A DNA stretch of 51,669 nt from BP-133 sp040756995 (GTDB lineage Bacteria; Actinomycetota; Acidimicrobiia; IMCC26256; BP-133). Location of the stretch: the NCBI GenBank assembly GCA_040756995.1, contig JBFLYK010000044.1, positions 1 through 51,669 of the forward strand, read 5' to 3'. A program made the translations under genes and the position numbers. How positions within the stretch are numbered: the stretch's first letter is position 1; every line of letters starts with the position of its first letter. Shown one piece after another: positions 25,332 to 33,747 of this stretch. The notes under the pieces were generated by a model that was given only the letters and a program-made list of their open reading frames with translations, had not been told where the DNA came from and did no database searches.

Positions 25332-27185
25332 TCACAGGAACGGCACGAAACGGCGCCAGCCCGTCTCGGGGACGGACACACCGGCGGCCACCTCGAAGCG
25401 GACGTCGTCTTTCGTGGCGTCGAAGGCGCGGCCGTCGACGGTGGCGGTAAAGGTGTCCCGCTCCGTCCCCGGCTGGCGGTGCCACGTCAGGTGGTAGTCG
25501 TCCCCGGAAGGAACCGACTCTGGGAGCAGGTATTCGAAGACAACCACGCGGCTCTTGCCCGGCCGGACGAGGAACTGATCATGGAGCACCGTGTAGGGGC
25601 CGTCGGTGGCTTCTTCGCTGTAGCCAGCGGTCCACTCCGAGCCCTTGGGGACGTACACCCGCAGATAGGCGTTGTAGTAGGGGTTGATCGGGCTGGCCGG
25701 ATCCTCGTTGCGGTACTCGATGCGCAGCTTGGCGGCCAGGCGGCCTCCCTTGGTGCCCCGAACCGAGTAGTCGATGTCCCGGACCAGGCCCATGTTGGCC
25801 TTGGAGGCCGTCATGTTGCCCTCCACCAGCCGGAGGTAGTCGCCACCGGCGGGCGGCAGGGACCCTTCGAAGACGCTGCCCGCCACAGACGCCTGCCATT
25901 GCGGGTTCTCGAAGTACAGCTGCAGGTCCCCGGCGTCGCCGGCGGCGCCCAGGGCGGCCACGACCTCCGGCACCCGGTCGGCCGGGACGGAGAACAGCCG
26001 GGAGAAGATTTCCTCGGAGAGGAGCATGAGGAACTTCTTACGAGGATTGTCCAGAGGCCGCTTCAGCTCGACCTCGTAGAGGACACGCTCGGCGAAGCCC
26101 TCCTTCATCACCGGCTTCTCGTAGCCGGGCACGGTGATCGAACCGAAGACGCCGACCAGGTCCGCCATGACGTGCTCGGTGATGGCGATGACCCCGTCGA
26201 CGTCGCCGCCGCCCTGGCGGCGGAAGAGCTCAACCGCGGTCCGGGCGCTGGTCGGGAAGTCGGGCCACCACCCCGAGTTGGAGACGCTCCAGGGGCCGGG
26301 GAGCGCCGCCGCGAGACCGAGCGGGGCTTCCATCCGGGGCTCGGGGGCGGGGAGGCCGCCTTCCTCGGGAAGGGTCGACCCGTACTCCTCCAAGGACACC
26401 GTCCCGGCCGCGATCCGCAGCACGCCGTACGAGCCAATGAACCCGCCGGTCGGGCGCGCTTCCTGCGTGTTCTGGGAGAGAAGCAACAGCCGGGCATCGG
26501 TGCCGGGGGCAGTGAGGGTGCCGAGGAGGCCGAGGCCCCGCTCGGCGCCGGCCAACTGGGCGGTGGCGTCATCGAGGACGGCCACCATCTCCTTGGCGGG
26601 ACCGGAGACGGCCGGGAGGAAGGCGCCGACCGGGCCCTCCATGGCGGCCCGGGCCCGATTCATGTGGCCGTGGGCCGCGGCCAGGGCGTCATGCGCGCCC
26701 AGGCTGGCGGTGTGGAAGGCGGACAGGTCGTGGCCGTCGAGCCCAGTGGACCCGTTGGTGGGAAAGGAGCTGATGGCGTCGACCAGGCCCCGGCCGGCGG
26801 CCACGAGCTCCCGGCCGGCGGTTACGGCGGCCTCGGCGGCTTTGACCGGGCTGCCGGCCACCGGTACGGGCCGGACGAGGCGGAGGGGAAAGGCACCGAC
26901 GGCCCCGTCCGCCTCACGCAGGTGCCGATCGGCCCGTTGCAGGGCAGTGCGCGCCGCTGTCTCGTCGCCGCCGCCCAGGGCGGCCTGGGCATCGGTGAGG
27001 GCGGAACGGGTCACGGTCAGGTCGTGGCGCGCCCCCATGAGGGCAGCTGTGGCGATGATGACGAACGCCAGGGCACCGAGGCCGCCGGCCAGCCAGGCCC
27101 AGCGAGGGAGGCGGCGCAGCGGGCGGGTGAGATGCCGGCCGGTCCGGCGCAGGCGGCGGATGGCGTGGCGGGCGTGGCGGGTCAT
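25332..27185 (-). CDS. DUF4012 membrane-anchored protein
   Basis: 617 residues: a highly basic N-terminus, one membrane segment (WAWLAGGLGALAFVIIATAA, residues about 29-48), a helical region to about 210, then the DUF4012 core with LLLLSQNTQEARPTGGFIG and SYGVLRI. DUF4012 proteins are extracellular, often sit in polysaccharide or cell-wall polymer loci of actinobacteria and clostridia, and have no settled function. AGAAAG precedes the ATG. A candidate promoter is at 27232-27257 and a strong terminator-like hairpin separates it from the next gene upstream. Confidence 0.88.
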   Translation of the reverse strand: MTRHARHAIRRLRRTGRHLTRPLRRLPRWAWLAGGLGALAFVIIATAALMGARHDLTVTRSALTDAQAALGGGDETAARTALQRADRHLREADGAVGAFPLRLVRPVPVAGSPVKAAEAAVTAGRELVAAGRGLVDAISSFPTNGSTGLDGHDLSAFHTASLGAHDALAAAHGHMNRARAAMEGPVGAFLPAVSGPAKEMVAVLDDATAQLAGAERGLGLLGTLTAPGTDARLLLLSQNTQEARPTGGFIGSYGVLRIAAGTVSLEEYGSTLPEEGGLPAPEPRMEAPLGLAAALPGPWSVSNSGWWPDFPTSARTAVELFRRQGGGDVDGVIAITEHVMADLVGVFGSITVPGYEKPVMKEGFAERVLYEVELKRPLDNPRKKFLMLLSEEIFSRLFSVPADRVPEVVAALGAAGDAGDLQLYFENPQWQASVAGSVFEGSLPPAGGDYLRLVEGNMTASKANMGLVRDIDYSVRGTKGGRLAAKLRIEYRNEDPASPINPYYNAYLRVYVPKGSEWTAGYSEEATDGPYTVLHDQFLVRPGKSRVVVFEYLLPESVPSGDDYHLTWHRQPGTERDTFTATVDGRAFDATKDDVRFEVAAGVSVPETGWRRFVPFL

Positions 27186-27231
27186 CGTGGCTTCTTTCTC
27201 GGGTGACCAGAGCGGTCACGTCGCCTAACGG

Positions 27232-27257
27232 ATCGGTCGGGGTTAAGGCGCCCTTGA
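27232..27257 (-). promoter_or_regulatory. Candidate promoter of the DUF4012 gene
   Basis: On the minus strand TCAAG (27253-27257), 15 bases, ACCGAT (27232-27237). A partial CTAG site (CCTAG around 27284) lies farther upstream. Confidence 0.5.
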
Positions 27258-27315
27258 GGGTGTTTGTCGATTTGGGTCCCTGGGCCTAGACGCAGGGATC
27301 GGGCGGGCTAGTCCC

Positions 27316-27361
27316 GGACGCGCCGAGTGGCCCTCGCGGAAGGGCCACTCGGATCGCGTCC
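27316..27361 (-). terminator. Long hairpin after the Ig-like/repeat protein gene
   Basis: Inner arms 27323-27334 and 27341-27352 (12 bases) around CGCGGA, extended by GGACGCG (27316-27322) with CGCGTCC (27355-27361) across a two-base bulge. It lies just past the stop of the minus-strand gene ending at 27376. No T-run. Confidence 0.62.
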
Positions 27362-27375
27362 GCTGCTCGGATCGG

Positions 27376-29469
27376 CTAGTAGATGCCGACGATCGGCTTG
27401 TTCAGGTTCTGGGGAGCGCCGGCCAGCTTGGCGTCACCAAAACCGAAGATGTGCCCGTCGGCGGTGGCCACGTAGTAGCCGAGGCCGGTCGGGGTCGAGG
27501 CCAGGGCGGCCACGGTGGCCGTGACGCCCAGCCCGGGCAGGGAGCCGAGGAAGGCGCCCTTGCCGAAGCTGAAGACCCCGCCGTCCTGGGCGACGAGCTG
27601 GTAGCCGTCCCCGAGGGGGGTGGCTGTCATGCCGACGATCGGCTTGTTGAGGGTGATGGCGCCCGTGGAACCGAAGAACTTGGCGTCGCCGAAGGCGAAG
27701 ATCCCGCCGTCGGAAGCCACCAGCCAGTAACCCTGGCCGGACGGAGTGGCGGCCATGCCGACGATCGGCTTGTTGAGCTTGACGGCGCCAGTCGAGCCGA
27801 AGAACCCGGCATCACCGAAGGCGAAGATCCCGCCGTCGGAAGCCACCAGCCAGTAACCCTGGCCGGACGGAGTGGCGGCCATGCCGACCATTGGCTTGTT
27901 GAGCTTGACGGCGCCGGTGGAGCCGAAGAACCCGGCGTCGCCGAAGGCGAAGATCCCGCCGTCGGAGGCCACCAGCCAGTAGCCCTTGTCGCTCTTCGTG
28001 CCGGCCAAGCCGACGATGGGCTGGTTCAGCTGGATGTTGCCGGTGGAGCCGTGGTAGCTGGCGCCGCCGTAGTTGAACACCCCGCCGTCGGAGGCCACCA
28101 GGCGATAGCCCGAGCGGATGAACGGCTCGAGGGGGCCACCACCGCCACCACCGCCACCGCCGCCACCGCCACCGCCGCCACCGCCGCCGCCGCCGCCACC
28201 GTCACCGAGGACGAGGACGAACACGCTGCCAACGGCCTCCCCGCCGCCTGCGGTGCGGATCCGGTAGGTGAGCTCGACCACCACGTCGCTGGAGGGCGAG
28301 TGGGCCTGGAACACGACGTAGCCGTCGTCGCGGAGGGCGAAGCCGTCGCCCAGGGAGGCGGCAGACTTCAGCTCGATCAGGTCGCCTTCGGCGTCGACAT
28401 CGTTCTGGAGGACGGGGACGCCCACGGTCTGACCGGCGTGGACGGTAGCGAGATCAGGATTGGCGATCGGCGGGTCGTTCTCGTCCGGGTCGTTGTACGG
28501 GGTGACGAGCACCTCGACGAAGCCCACGGCCTCATTGCCGTCGGGGTCCTCGACGGTGTACTCCACGAAGACGGAACCGGTGAGTGGGGCGGCGTCGAAG
28601 TCGATGGAGTCGCCGTCCACCGTCACCGTGCCGCCCGCCGGCAGCTCCTCGTCGGGACTGCCCTCCAGGCCGATGATGCTGGCGCCGGTGAGCGTGAGCT
28701 GGTCCCCGTCGGGGTCGGCGTCGTTGGCCAGGACGGGAATCAGGATCGACTCGCCGTCGAAGGCGTGGATCTGGTCGGCGCCGGGCACCGGGACGTCGCC
28801 GGCGTCATCGATGACCTCGACCGTGACGGTGGCCGTGGCGCCCCCGCCAGCCAGTTGGTAGGTGAAGGTGTCCTTGCCGATGTGGCCGGGGTCCGGGCTG
28901 TAGGTGACGGTGTTGCCATTGTTGGTCACCGAGCCGTGGGCCGGGTCGGTCACGTTCTCGATGGGCGTGATCGCGTCGCCCTCCGGGTCGACGTCGTTGA
29001 GGCGGACGTCGACGGTGACGCTGCCGCCCTCCACTACCTTGGCGAAGTCATCCCGGGCGAAGCCGGGGTCGTCCACGCCGGGGTGGTCGGGGTAGACGAA
29101 GACGTGCACGGTCCCCGTCGCCGTGTTGCCGTCCTCGTCGGCGACCACGTAGCCGAAGGAGTCCGAGCCGTAGAAGCCGGCCGGAGCGACGTACTGGACG
29201 CCGCCGACCACCTCGCTGACGGTGCCGGCCTCGGCGCCACCGACGCCCGTTACGGCCAGGTCCTCAACGTCGGTTTCCTCGTCGAAGTCGTTGGAGGTCA
29301 CGTCGACGATGACGCTGCCGCCGCTCAGCACGGCGACGAAGTCCCGGGTGGCGATCGGGTCCTCGTCGGCGGCGAGGGCAACACCGGCGAGGCCGGGCGC
29401 GGCCAGGAGGCTGGCCGACAAACACGCACCGAGAAAACCTCGCTGCAGGCGACGCAACTTGCGATTCAT
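27376..29469 (-). CDS. Secreted protein with four Ig-like domains and a 42-residue-repeat domain
   Basis: 697 residues. The signal peptide ends near VALAADEDP (residue 34). Residues about 34-430 hold four Ig/cadherin-like domains, each with an ND(V/A/F)D or DPDGD-type calcium-binding-like block (SNDFDEETD, LNDVDPEGD, ANDADPDGD, QNDVDAEGD). A run of about 25 Gly follows (encoded near 28136-28200), then about six repeats of the type YWLVASDGGIFAFGDA with period 42 residues, likely blades of a propeller. ATG at 29469 follows AAGGGA; the open frame continues upstream to 29910 but without such a signal. Likely a surface adhesin or matrix protein; no enzymatic domain seen. Confidence 0.85.
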   Translation of the reverse strand: MNRKLRRLQRGFLGACLSASLLAAPGLAGVALAADEDPIATRDFVAVLSGGSVIVDVTSNDFDEETDVEDLAVTGVGGAEAGTVSEVVGGVQYVAPAGFYGSDSFGYVVADEDGNTATGTVHVFVYPDHPGVDDPGFARDDFAKVVEGGSVTVDVRLNDVDPEGDAITPIENVTDPAHGSVTNNGNTVTYSPDPGHIGKDTFTYQLAGGGATATVTVEVIDDAGDVPVPGADQIHAFDGESILIPVLANDADPDGDQLTLTGASIIGLEGSPDEELPAGGTVTVDGDSIDFDAAPLTGSVFVEYTVEDPDGNEAVGFVEVLVTPYNDPDENDPPIANPDLATVHAGQTVGVPVLQNDVDAEGDLIELKSAASLGDGFALRDDGYVVFQAHSPSSDVVVELTYRIRTAGGGEAVGSVFVLVLGDGGGGGGGGGGGGGGGGGGGGGGPLEPFIRSGYRLVASDGGVFNYGGASYHGSTGNIQLNQPIVGLAGTKSDKGYWLVASDGGIFAFGDAGFFGSTGAVKLNKPMVGMAATPSGQGYWLVASDGGIFAFGDAGFFGSTGAVKLNKPIVGMAATPSGQGYWLVASDGGIFAFGDAKFFGSTGAITLNKPIVGMTATPLGDGYQLVAQDGGVFSFGKGAFLGSLPGLGVTATVAALASTPTGLGYYVATADGHIFGFGDAKLAGAPQNLNKPIVGIY
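27691..28070 (-). repeat. 126-base tandem repeats inside the surface-protein gene
   Basis: The core GAAGGCGAAG begins at 27691, 27817 and 27943, exactly 126 bases (42 codons) apart, with nearly identical flanks. Further diverged copies lie on both sides. These are the most recent copies and could recombine. Confidence 0.85.
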
Positions 29470-29539
29470 GTCCCTTCCGATCCTTTCGTCGTCCCCGGCA
29501 GCGCGCCTAGGGGCTCGAGCGGGGGCTCTCCACGGAATG

Positions 29540-29586
29540 ATCGGTTCGGAGGTGCCGAGTCGGGAGTGGGGCGAGTCCCCTAGTGG
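29540..29586 (-). promoter_or_regulatory. Candidate weak promoter with CTAG site, upstream of the Ig-like/repeat gene
   Basis: On the minus strand, ACCGAT (29540-29545) is preceded after 15 bases by TCCCG (29561-29565, poor -35), and a CCCCTAGTGG site lies at 29577-29586. A second CTAG site (CGCCTAGGGG) is near 29505-29514. Confidence 0.35.
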
Positions 29587-29681
29587 CCCGCCGGGAGTCT
29601 TCGGCCGCCGGACGGGATCGGCGTTCTGGAACTCGCGGCCCGCGACCGGACGACGCCGGCTGCCGGCCGTGAGGCGCACCG

Positions 29682-29730
29682 CACCCCTAGGGGTGGTCCC
29701 TCCATCAAGGTCGCCCCTGTTTGCGTCGAT
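29682..29730 (+). promoter_or_regulatory. Candidate promoter with 14-base CTAG palindrome
   Basis: CACCCCTAGGGGTG (29682-29695) is a perfect palindrome; after 9 bases come TCAAG (29705-29709), 15 bases and GTCGAT (29725-29730). The gene starts at 29765. Same layout as on the minus strand at 24571-24619. Confidence 0.55.
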
Positions 29731-29764
29731 CGTGGAGGACGCACCCACTTGGGAGGACGACGCC

Positions 29765-30760
29765 ATGACTGATGACACGACGAGGCCCTCCGGGCGGCGG
29801 CACACGAGCCGTCGAGACCGGCGGGCGGCCTCCCGGCTGCGCCGGGTCGAGTTCGCGGCCGGCGGGCTCGCCGCTCTCGTGGCCGCCGGTCTGCTTGTCG
29901 GCGGCCTCACCGGCGGAGATCTCCCCGGTATCTCCCTCGTGTTGGGTGAAAAGGGTTCGGCTGCTCAGGGCGGATCCTCGAGCACCACCTCGTCGACCAC
30001 GGCCGAGACCGCCGCTGGCGCCATCGGCTCCGGAGCCGGAGCGGGCGGGCTGAACTCTTCAACGGACCGCGACAGTGGAGCCGGCACCGCTGGAGGTGGC
30101 GGCACCAACGGAGTTGGCGTGCCGCCGTCGGCCCCCCTGGATCCCTCCAAGCCGACGCAGCCGTCTACTCCGGCGAACCCGGGTACGCCGACTTCGCCGA
30201 CGTCGCCCACAACCCCGGGTGACCCCGCTCCGTCCCGGGCGCTGCCCGACGCCGAGAAGCTTGCCGCGGCAGCGATCACTGCCGGCGACCTGGGCGGCGG
30301 ATGGAAGCAGATTGCCGCCGGCACCCACGGCATCGGCTTCGCCTGCGACGCCGGCCGTACAGTGACCGGGGACACCAGCGCCACCCGCGCCCTGCGCCGG
30401 CCCGGGGTCACGGTCACCAACCACAACTTCGGCTACCACGGCACCGGCGCGGCCGACACGTTCGCCGCGTACCGGGCCGCCGCCGTTGGCTGCGGTGGCT
30501 GGAAGATCAGCGAGTACGCCCGCTCCCTCGACATCGCCGTCACGGTCACGCAGGACAGCCCCAGCCACCTCGTCCTTTCCTACGAGATCAAGGACCGCGG
30601 CCACCCCACCACCTACCAGGTCGAACACGTCCTCCTGGCCGGCAACACGCTCGGCATCGTCAGCATGGAAACCGCGGCTCCGCCCGCCAAGGAGCTGCTC
30701 GCCACCCTGACCGGCGGGGTCGACGCCGTCGCCGCCCGCTTGGCCGCCCTCGGCGTCTAA
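29765..30760 (+). CDS. Membrane-anchored Ser/Thr/Pro-rich protein with extracellular C-terminal domain
   Basis: 331 residues. A basic cytoplasmic N-terminus (about 28 residues), one membrane segment (FAAGGLAALVAAGLLVGGL), a long Ser/Thr/Gly then Pro/Thr linker (about 60-160), and a C-terminal globular domain with LAAAAITAGDLGGGWKQI, FACDAGRTV and AVGCGGWKIS. The C-terminal part vaguely resembles PknH-type sensor domains but I would not assign it. The transcription unit is divergent from the Ig-like/repeat gene and shares its promoter region with CTAG palindromes. Cell-envelope role inferred. Confidence 0.7.
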   Translation: MTDDTTRPSGRRHTSRRDRRAASRLRRVEFAAGGLAALVAAGLLVGGLTGGDLPGISLVLGEKGSAAQGGSSSTTSSTTAETAAGAIGSGAGAGGLNSSTDRDSGAGTAGGGGTNGVGVPPSAPLDPSKPTQPSTPANPGTPTSPTSPTTPGDPAPSRALPDAEKLAAAAITAGDLGGGWKQIAAGTHGIGFACDAGRTVTGDTSATRALRRPGVTVTNHNFGYHGTGAADTFAAYRAAAVGCGGWKISEYARSLDIAVTVTQDSPSHLVLSYEIKDRGHPTTYQVEHVLLAGNTLGIVSMETAAPPAKELLATLTGGVDAVAARLAALGV

Positions 30761-30790
30761 GCCAGCTGGGGGCCGCTGGCGACGGCGCGC

Positions 30791-30802
30791 TACAATGTCG
30801 CC
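30791..30802 (+). promoter_or_regulatory. -10 box giving a leaderless start for the third TA module
   Basis: TACAAT (30791-30796) ends 6 bases before the antitoxin ATG at 30803, the same geometry as at the two other TA modules. No clear -35 is visible. Confidence 0.55.
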
Positions 30803-31222
30803 ATGAGGCCGATTTCGATCAGGTTCTCTGACGACCTCTACCGCCGCCTCAAGCGGCGCGCTGAGCATGCGGGAGAGCCGCTCTCCACACTTGCGCAGCA
30901 GGCCGTCGACGAGTGGTTGCGCACCGTCGAGCACCCTGGCGTGATCTTCCGGGACGGGCCCACGGGCCGCCGCGCCGCGCTGGCGGCCGGACCTGACATC
31001 TGGGAGGTCGCGGCCGTTCTCGCCCAGCAAAAGGGCTCGCCTGAGAAGCGCCTAGCGGCGACTGCTCGCCATCTCGGACTTCCCATCCGGCAAATCGAGA
31101 TCGCTGCCGACTACTGGGCCGCTCACCGCGCCGAGATCGACGGGCGGATCGAAGCCAACATCGAGGCCGCCGAACGGGAGCTCGCCGCCTGGGAGAATCG
31201 GCGCGCCATTCTCGGCGCTTGA
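30803..31222 (+). CDS. Ribbon-helix-helix antitoxin with DUF433-like part
   Basis: 139 residues. The N-terminus PISIRFSDDLYRRLKRRAE with LSTLAQQAVDEWL is a ribbon-helix-helix domain; HPGVIFRDGPTGRRAALAAG and DIWEVAAVL resemble the DUF433 type of antitoxin; the C-terminus is helical. It overlaps the partner toxin by TTGA, which indicates a TA pair. Likely binds its own promoter. Confidence 0.72.
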   Translation: MRPISIRFSDDLYRRLKRRAEHAGEPLSTLAQQAVDEWLRTVEHPGVIFRDGPTGRRAALAAGPDIWEVAAVLAQQKGSPEKRLAATARHLGLPIRQIEIAADYWAAHRAEIDGRIEANIEAAERELAAWENRRAILGA

Positions 31223-31599
31223 CTCCGAAGCGAGCTCTGCGGCTCGTGCTCGACGAGATGTACCCGCCAGCCGCCGCCGAGCGCCTTCGACATCAGGGCA
31301 TCGACACGCTGGCCGTCAAGGAATCGGCCGAGCTGTCGGGGCTCGGCGACCGTGAGCTCTTGGCCTTCGCCGCCCTTGATCGACGGGTGTTGGTCACCGA
31401 GAACGTCGCTGACTTCGCAGTCCTTGCTCGGGTCGAGGAACACGTGGGCATCGTGTTCTGTCACCCGCGCCGATTCCCGCGCGACGCTGATCACATCCCG
31501 CGCCTCGTCACGGCCCTCGCGATGCTGTGTCACTCTGCGCCCGCCGGACTCGGCTCTCAGCCTGTTCAGTGGTGGCTCGAGCGATCTGCCAAGGACTGA
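31219..31599 (+). CDS. DUF5615 PIN-like toxin
   Basis: 126 residues. LRLVLDEMYPPAAAERL and RRVLVTENVADFAVLA match the two acidic blocks of the DUF5615/Mut7-C-like PIN superfamily (usual LLLDENLPP and VLVTEDKDF). Predicted RNase toxin. TTG start overlaps the antitoxin stop. The CDS converges on the LuxR cluster. Confidence 0.75.
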   Translation: MTPKRALRLVLDEMYPPAAAERLRHQGIDTLAVKESAELSGLGDRELLAFAALDRRVLVTENVADFAVLARVEEHVGIVFCHPRRFPRDADHIPRLVTALAMLCHSAPAGLGSQPVQWWLERSAKD

Positions 31600-31667
31600 A
31601 GTGACCGGCCCGGCCGAGGGCCGAATGATGTCGCGCTCGGCGGAGGGGAACGTGGACGGACTGGGGG

Positions 31668-32357
31668 TCAGCTGGCCTGGGGGCCGGCGTCGGCGGGGAC
31701 GCGGTCGACCAAGAGCCCCTGGCTGATGGCCAGCGAGACCGCATGGGCCTGCGTCCGCACACCGAGCTTGTCGTAGATGCGGATCTTGTGGTTCTCGACC
31801 GTCTTCACGGCCATACCGAGCCGACGGGCGATCGACTTGGCCGACAGCCCGTCCGCCATGGCCGTAAGGACGTCGTGCTCCCGGGCCGTCAACGACGGAG
31901 CAACGCCGCCGGTGATGCCGCCGCCGATGCCCGCCTCCCGCAGCCGGCGCCACTGCTCCAGCACGGTGGCGGTGGCCGCCGGGCCGAGCACCGCCGCTCC
32001 CCCGGCCACCGACTCGACGGCGTCGAGCACCTGCTCGGGGGTCGTGTCGTGGCGGAGGTAGCCGTGGGCGCCCAGCGACAGGATGCGGGTCAGGCGCTCG
32101 GGCGAGGGGTCGTCGCAGACAACGATGACCCGGGCGCCGGTGGCCAGCAGCAACACCAGCACCGACTCGATCTCGCTGCCGTCGTCGAAGCTGTCCTCGG
32201 CATAGACGACGTCGGGCTGCTCGGAGCGGCACAGCTCCACGAGCTCGGTGGCCGAGCGGGCCTCGCCGACGACGAAGATCCTGCGGGCCACCCCGGAGAT
32301 GCGCAACACGTCACGGATGAAGGTGCTGCGGTGGGCGGTGATCAGGCTGATGCTCAT
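31668..32357 (-). CDS. LuxR-type regulator with degenerate receiver (third of tandem trio)
   Basis: 229 residues. A receiver-like domain (about 1-125) and a NarL/LuxR helix-turn-helix (about 155-215: LTAREHDVLTAMADGLSAKS, KTVENHKIRIYDKLGVRTQA). At the phospho-acceptor place, PDVVYAEDS gives Glu where Asp is usual, and the conserved Lys reads His (GYLRHDTTP). This suggests control without phosphorylation or a locked state. It belongs to a three-gene operon, 37 bases after the second regulator. Targets are unknown; the adjacent surface-polymer locus is a candidate. Confidence 0.85.
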   Translation of the reverse strand: MSISLITAHRSTFIRDVLRISGVARRIFVVGEARSATELVELCRSEQPDVVYAEDSFDDGSEIESVLVLLLATGARVIVVCDDPSPERLTRILSLGAHGYLRHDTTPEQVLDAVESVAGGAAVLGPAATATVLEQWRRLREAGIGGGITGGVAPSLTAREHDVLTAMADGLSAKSIARRLGMAVKTVENHKIRIYDKLGVRTQAHAVSLAISQGLLVDRVPADAGPQAS

Positions 32358-32394
32358 CGGGAACTCGTTTCAGTGATCAGTGCCGCGGCGACGC

Positions 32395-33048
32395 TCAGGC
32401 GCTGAGGCCGGTGGCCGGCGGCTCCACGGGGTCGAGGAGACCGAGACGGTGGGCAATGGTGACGGCGTGGGCCCGGTTGCGGGCACCGAGCTTGCGGAAC
32501 ATTCGGCTCTGGAGGTTCTCGACGGTTTTCATGGCGATCCCGAGGCTGCGGGCGGTCTGCTTCACCGACTCGCCCCGCTCGACCGACTGCAGGATCGACA
32601 GCTCCCGGGGCGTGAGCCGCAGCTCGGCTTGGGCGACCAGCCCGGTACGGGCGGCGGCGGCCAGGCGGCGGGCAGAGAGCGGATCGAGCAGCGTCTCGCC
32701 CCGCCGGACGGCGGCCACGGCGTCGGCCAGCTCCACCGGCGAGGCGTCGGTGTGGACGACGGCGTCGGCGCCCCGCAGCACGGCGGCCAGGCGCTCGTCG
32801 GCTTCGAGGTGGACCTCGGAGACCAGCACCACCGGCCGGGCGGCCCGACGGGCGGTGTCCCAGTCCTCGGGGCCGGGGGAGACCAGCACGAGGACGGAGT
32901 CGGTGTCGACGGCGGCGTCGAGGGCGTCGTCGCCGTCGCTGGCGACGGTGACGGGCACGCCCTGGAGGGAGAGCACGGCCGCGACGAGGTCGCGCACGGT
33001 GCCGGTGGCCCCCACCAGCACGGTGGGGGTGGTGTCGAGGTTGAACAT
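32395..33048 (-). CDS. LuxR-type regulator with degenerate receiver (second of trio)
   Basis: 217 residues. Helix-turn-helix at the C-terminus: LTPRELSILQSVERGESVKQ and KTVENLQSRMFRKLGARNRA. The receiver-like domain has VLVLVSPGPEDW where the phospho-acceptor strand ends, with no Asp in place, and Thr for the conserved Lys (AVVHTDASP). It starts 12 bases after the stop of the first regulator. A likely paralogue of its neighbours with a shared loss of the phosphorylation site. Confidence 0.85.
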   Translation of the reverse strand: MFNLDTTPTVLVGATGTVRDLVAAVLSLQGVPVTVASDGDDALDAAVDTDSVLVLVSPGPEDWDTARRAARPVVLVSEVHLEADERLAAVLRGADAVVHTDASPVELADAVAAVRRGETLLDPLSARRLAAAARTGLVAQAELRLTPRELSILQSVERGESVKQTARSLGIAMKTVENLQSRMFRKLGARNRAHAVTIAHRLGLLDPVEPPATGLSA

Positions 33049-33060
33049 GACGGCGAACCG

Positions 33061-33747
33061 TTAGGCGCTGGGCAGCAGCGTCGGGCCCATGCCCGACATG
33101 CCGGGCTGGAGCAGTCCCTGGCGCATGGCCACGGCCACGGCGTGGGCCTGATTCTGCACCCCGAGCTTGGCGAAGATCCGCTGCTTGTGGTTTTCGACGG
33201 TCTTGGGACTGATGCCCATGGCCTCGGCCACCAAGCGGGTGGTGGAGCCGGCGCCGATCTCGCCCAGCACCTGGATCTCCCGGTGGGAAAGCAACGGGCG
33301 GCGCTCATCGAGGTTGACGACCCGGTCGGCGGGCACGGCGGCCCGGCTGGGGTTCGGCAGGCTGCGGACAGTCCGGAGGAAGGTTCGCATCCCGGCGTTG
33401 CGGGAGAAGACGCTGCGGACACCGGCCTGGTAAGCCCGGGCCGGCAGCTCGGTGTCGTCGCCGGGCAGCAGGCCGACCACGGCCAGACCGGGGTGACGCT
33501 TGCGGAGGGCGGCGACGAGGCGGCAGGCGTCCCACTCTTCAACCTCGAGCTCGAGGACGACAAGGTCGACGTCGCACTCGGCAGTGGCGGCCAGCAGCTC
33601 GGCGGCGCTGGCGGCGGTGGTGACGACGTCCAGGTCGGGCTCATTGGCGAGCACGAGGGCGACGCCCTCCCGGTACAGCCGCTGCCGGTCCTGGATGGCG
33701 ATCCGCAGGGCTCCGGCGCGCTGGGGGAGCGGACGGGAAAGGTTCAC
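33061..33747 (-). CDS. LuxR-type regulator with degenerate receiver (first of trio)
   Basis: 228 residues. The receiver-like part reads RIAIQDRQRLYREGV, then VDLVVLELEVEEWD, with Glu replacing the phospho-acceptor Asp, and VFSRNAG with Arg replacing Lys. The output domain is LSHREIQVLGEIGAGSTTRL with KTVENHKQRIFAKLGVQNQA. As the first gene of the trio it is preceded by a 509-base non-coding stretch with a promoter-like element (33819-33843) and several CTAG sites, so autoregulation is plausible. Confidence 0.86.
   Translation of the reverse strand: MNLSRPLPQRAGALRIAIQDRQRLYREGVALVLANEPDLDVVTTAASAAELLAATAECDVDLVVLELEVEEWDACRLVAALRKRHPGLAVVGLLPGDDTELPARAYQAGVRSVFSRNAGMRTFLRTVRSLPNPSRAAVPADRVVNLDERRPLLSHREIQVLGEIGAGSTTRLVAEAMGISPKTVENHKQRIFAKLGVQNQAHAVAVAMRQGLLQPGMSGMGPTLLPSA

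Noticed and set aside
27660..28070. CRISPR-like regularly spaced repeats
   Set aside because: The 126-base period is a multiple of three, lies in a coding frame and encodes 42-residue protein repeats.
28136..28200. GCC-type trinucleotide repeat as a non-coding satellite
   Set aside because: It encodes a glycine linker in the frame of the surface protein.
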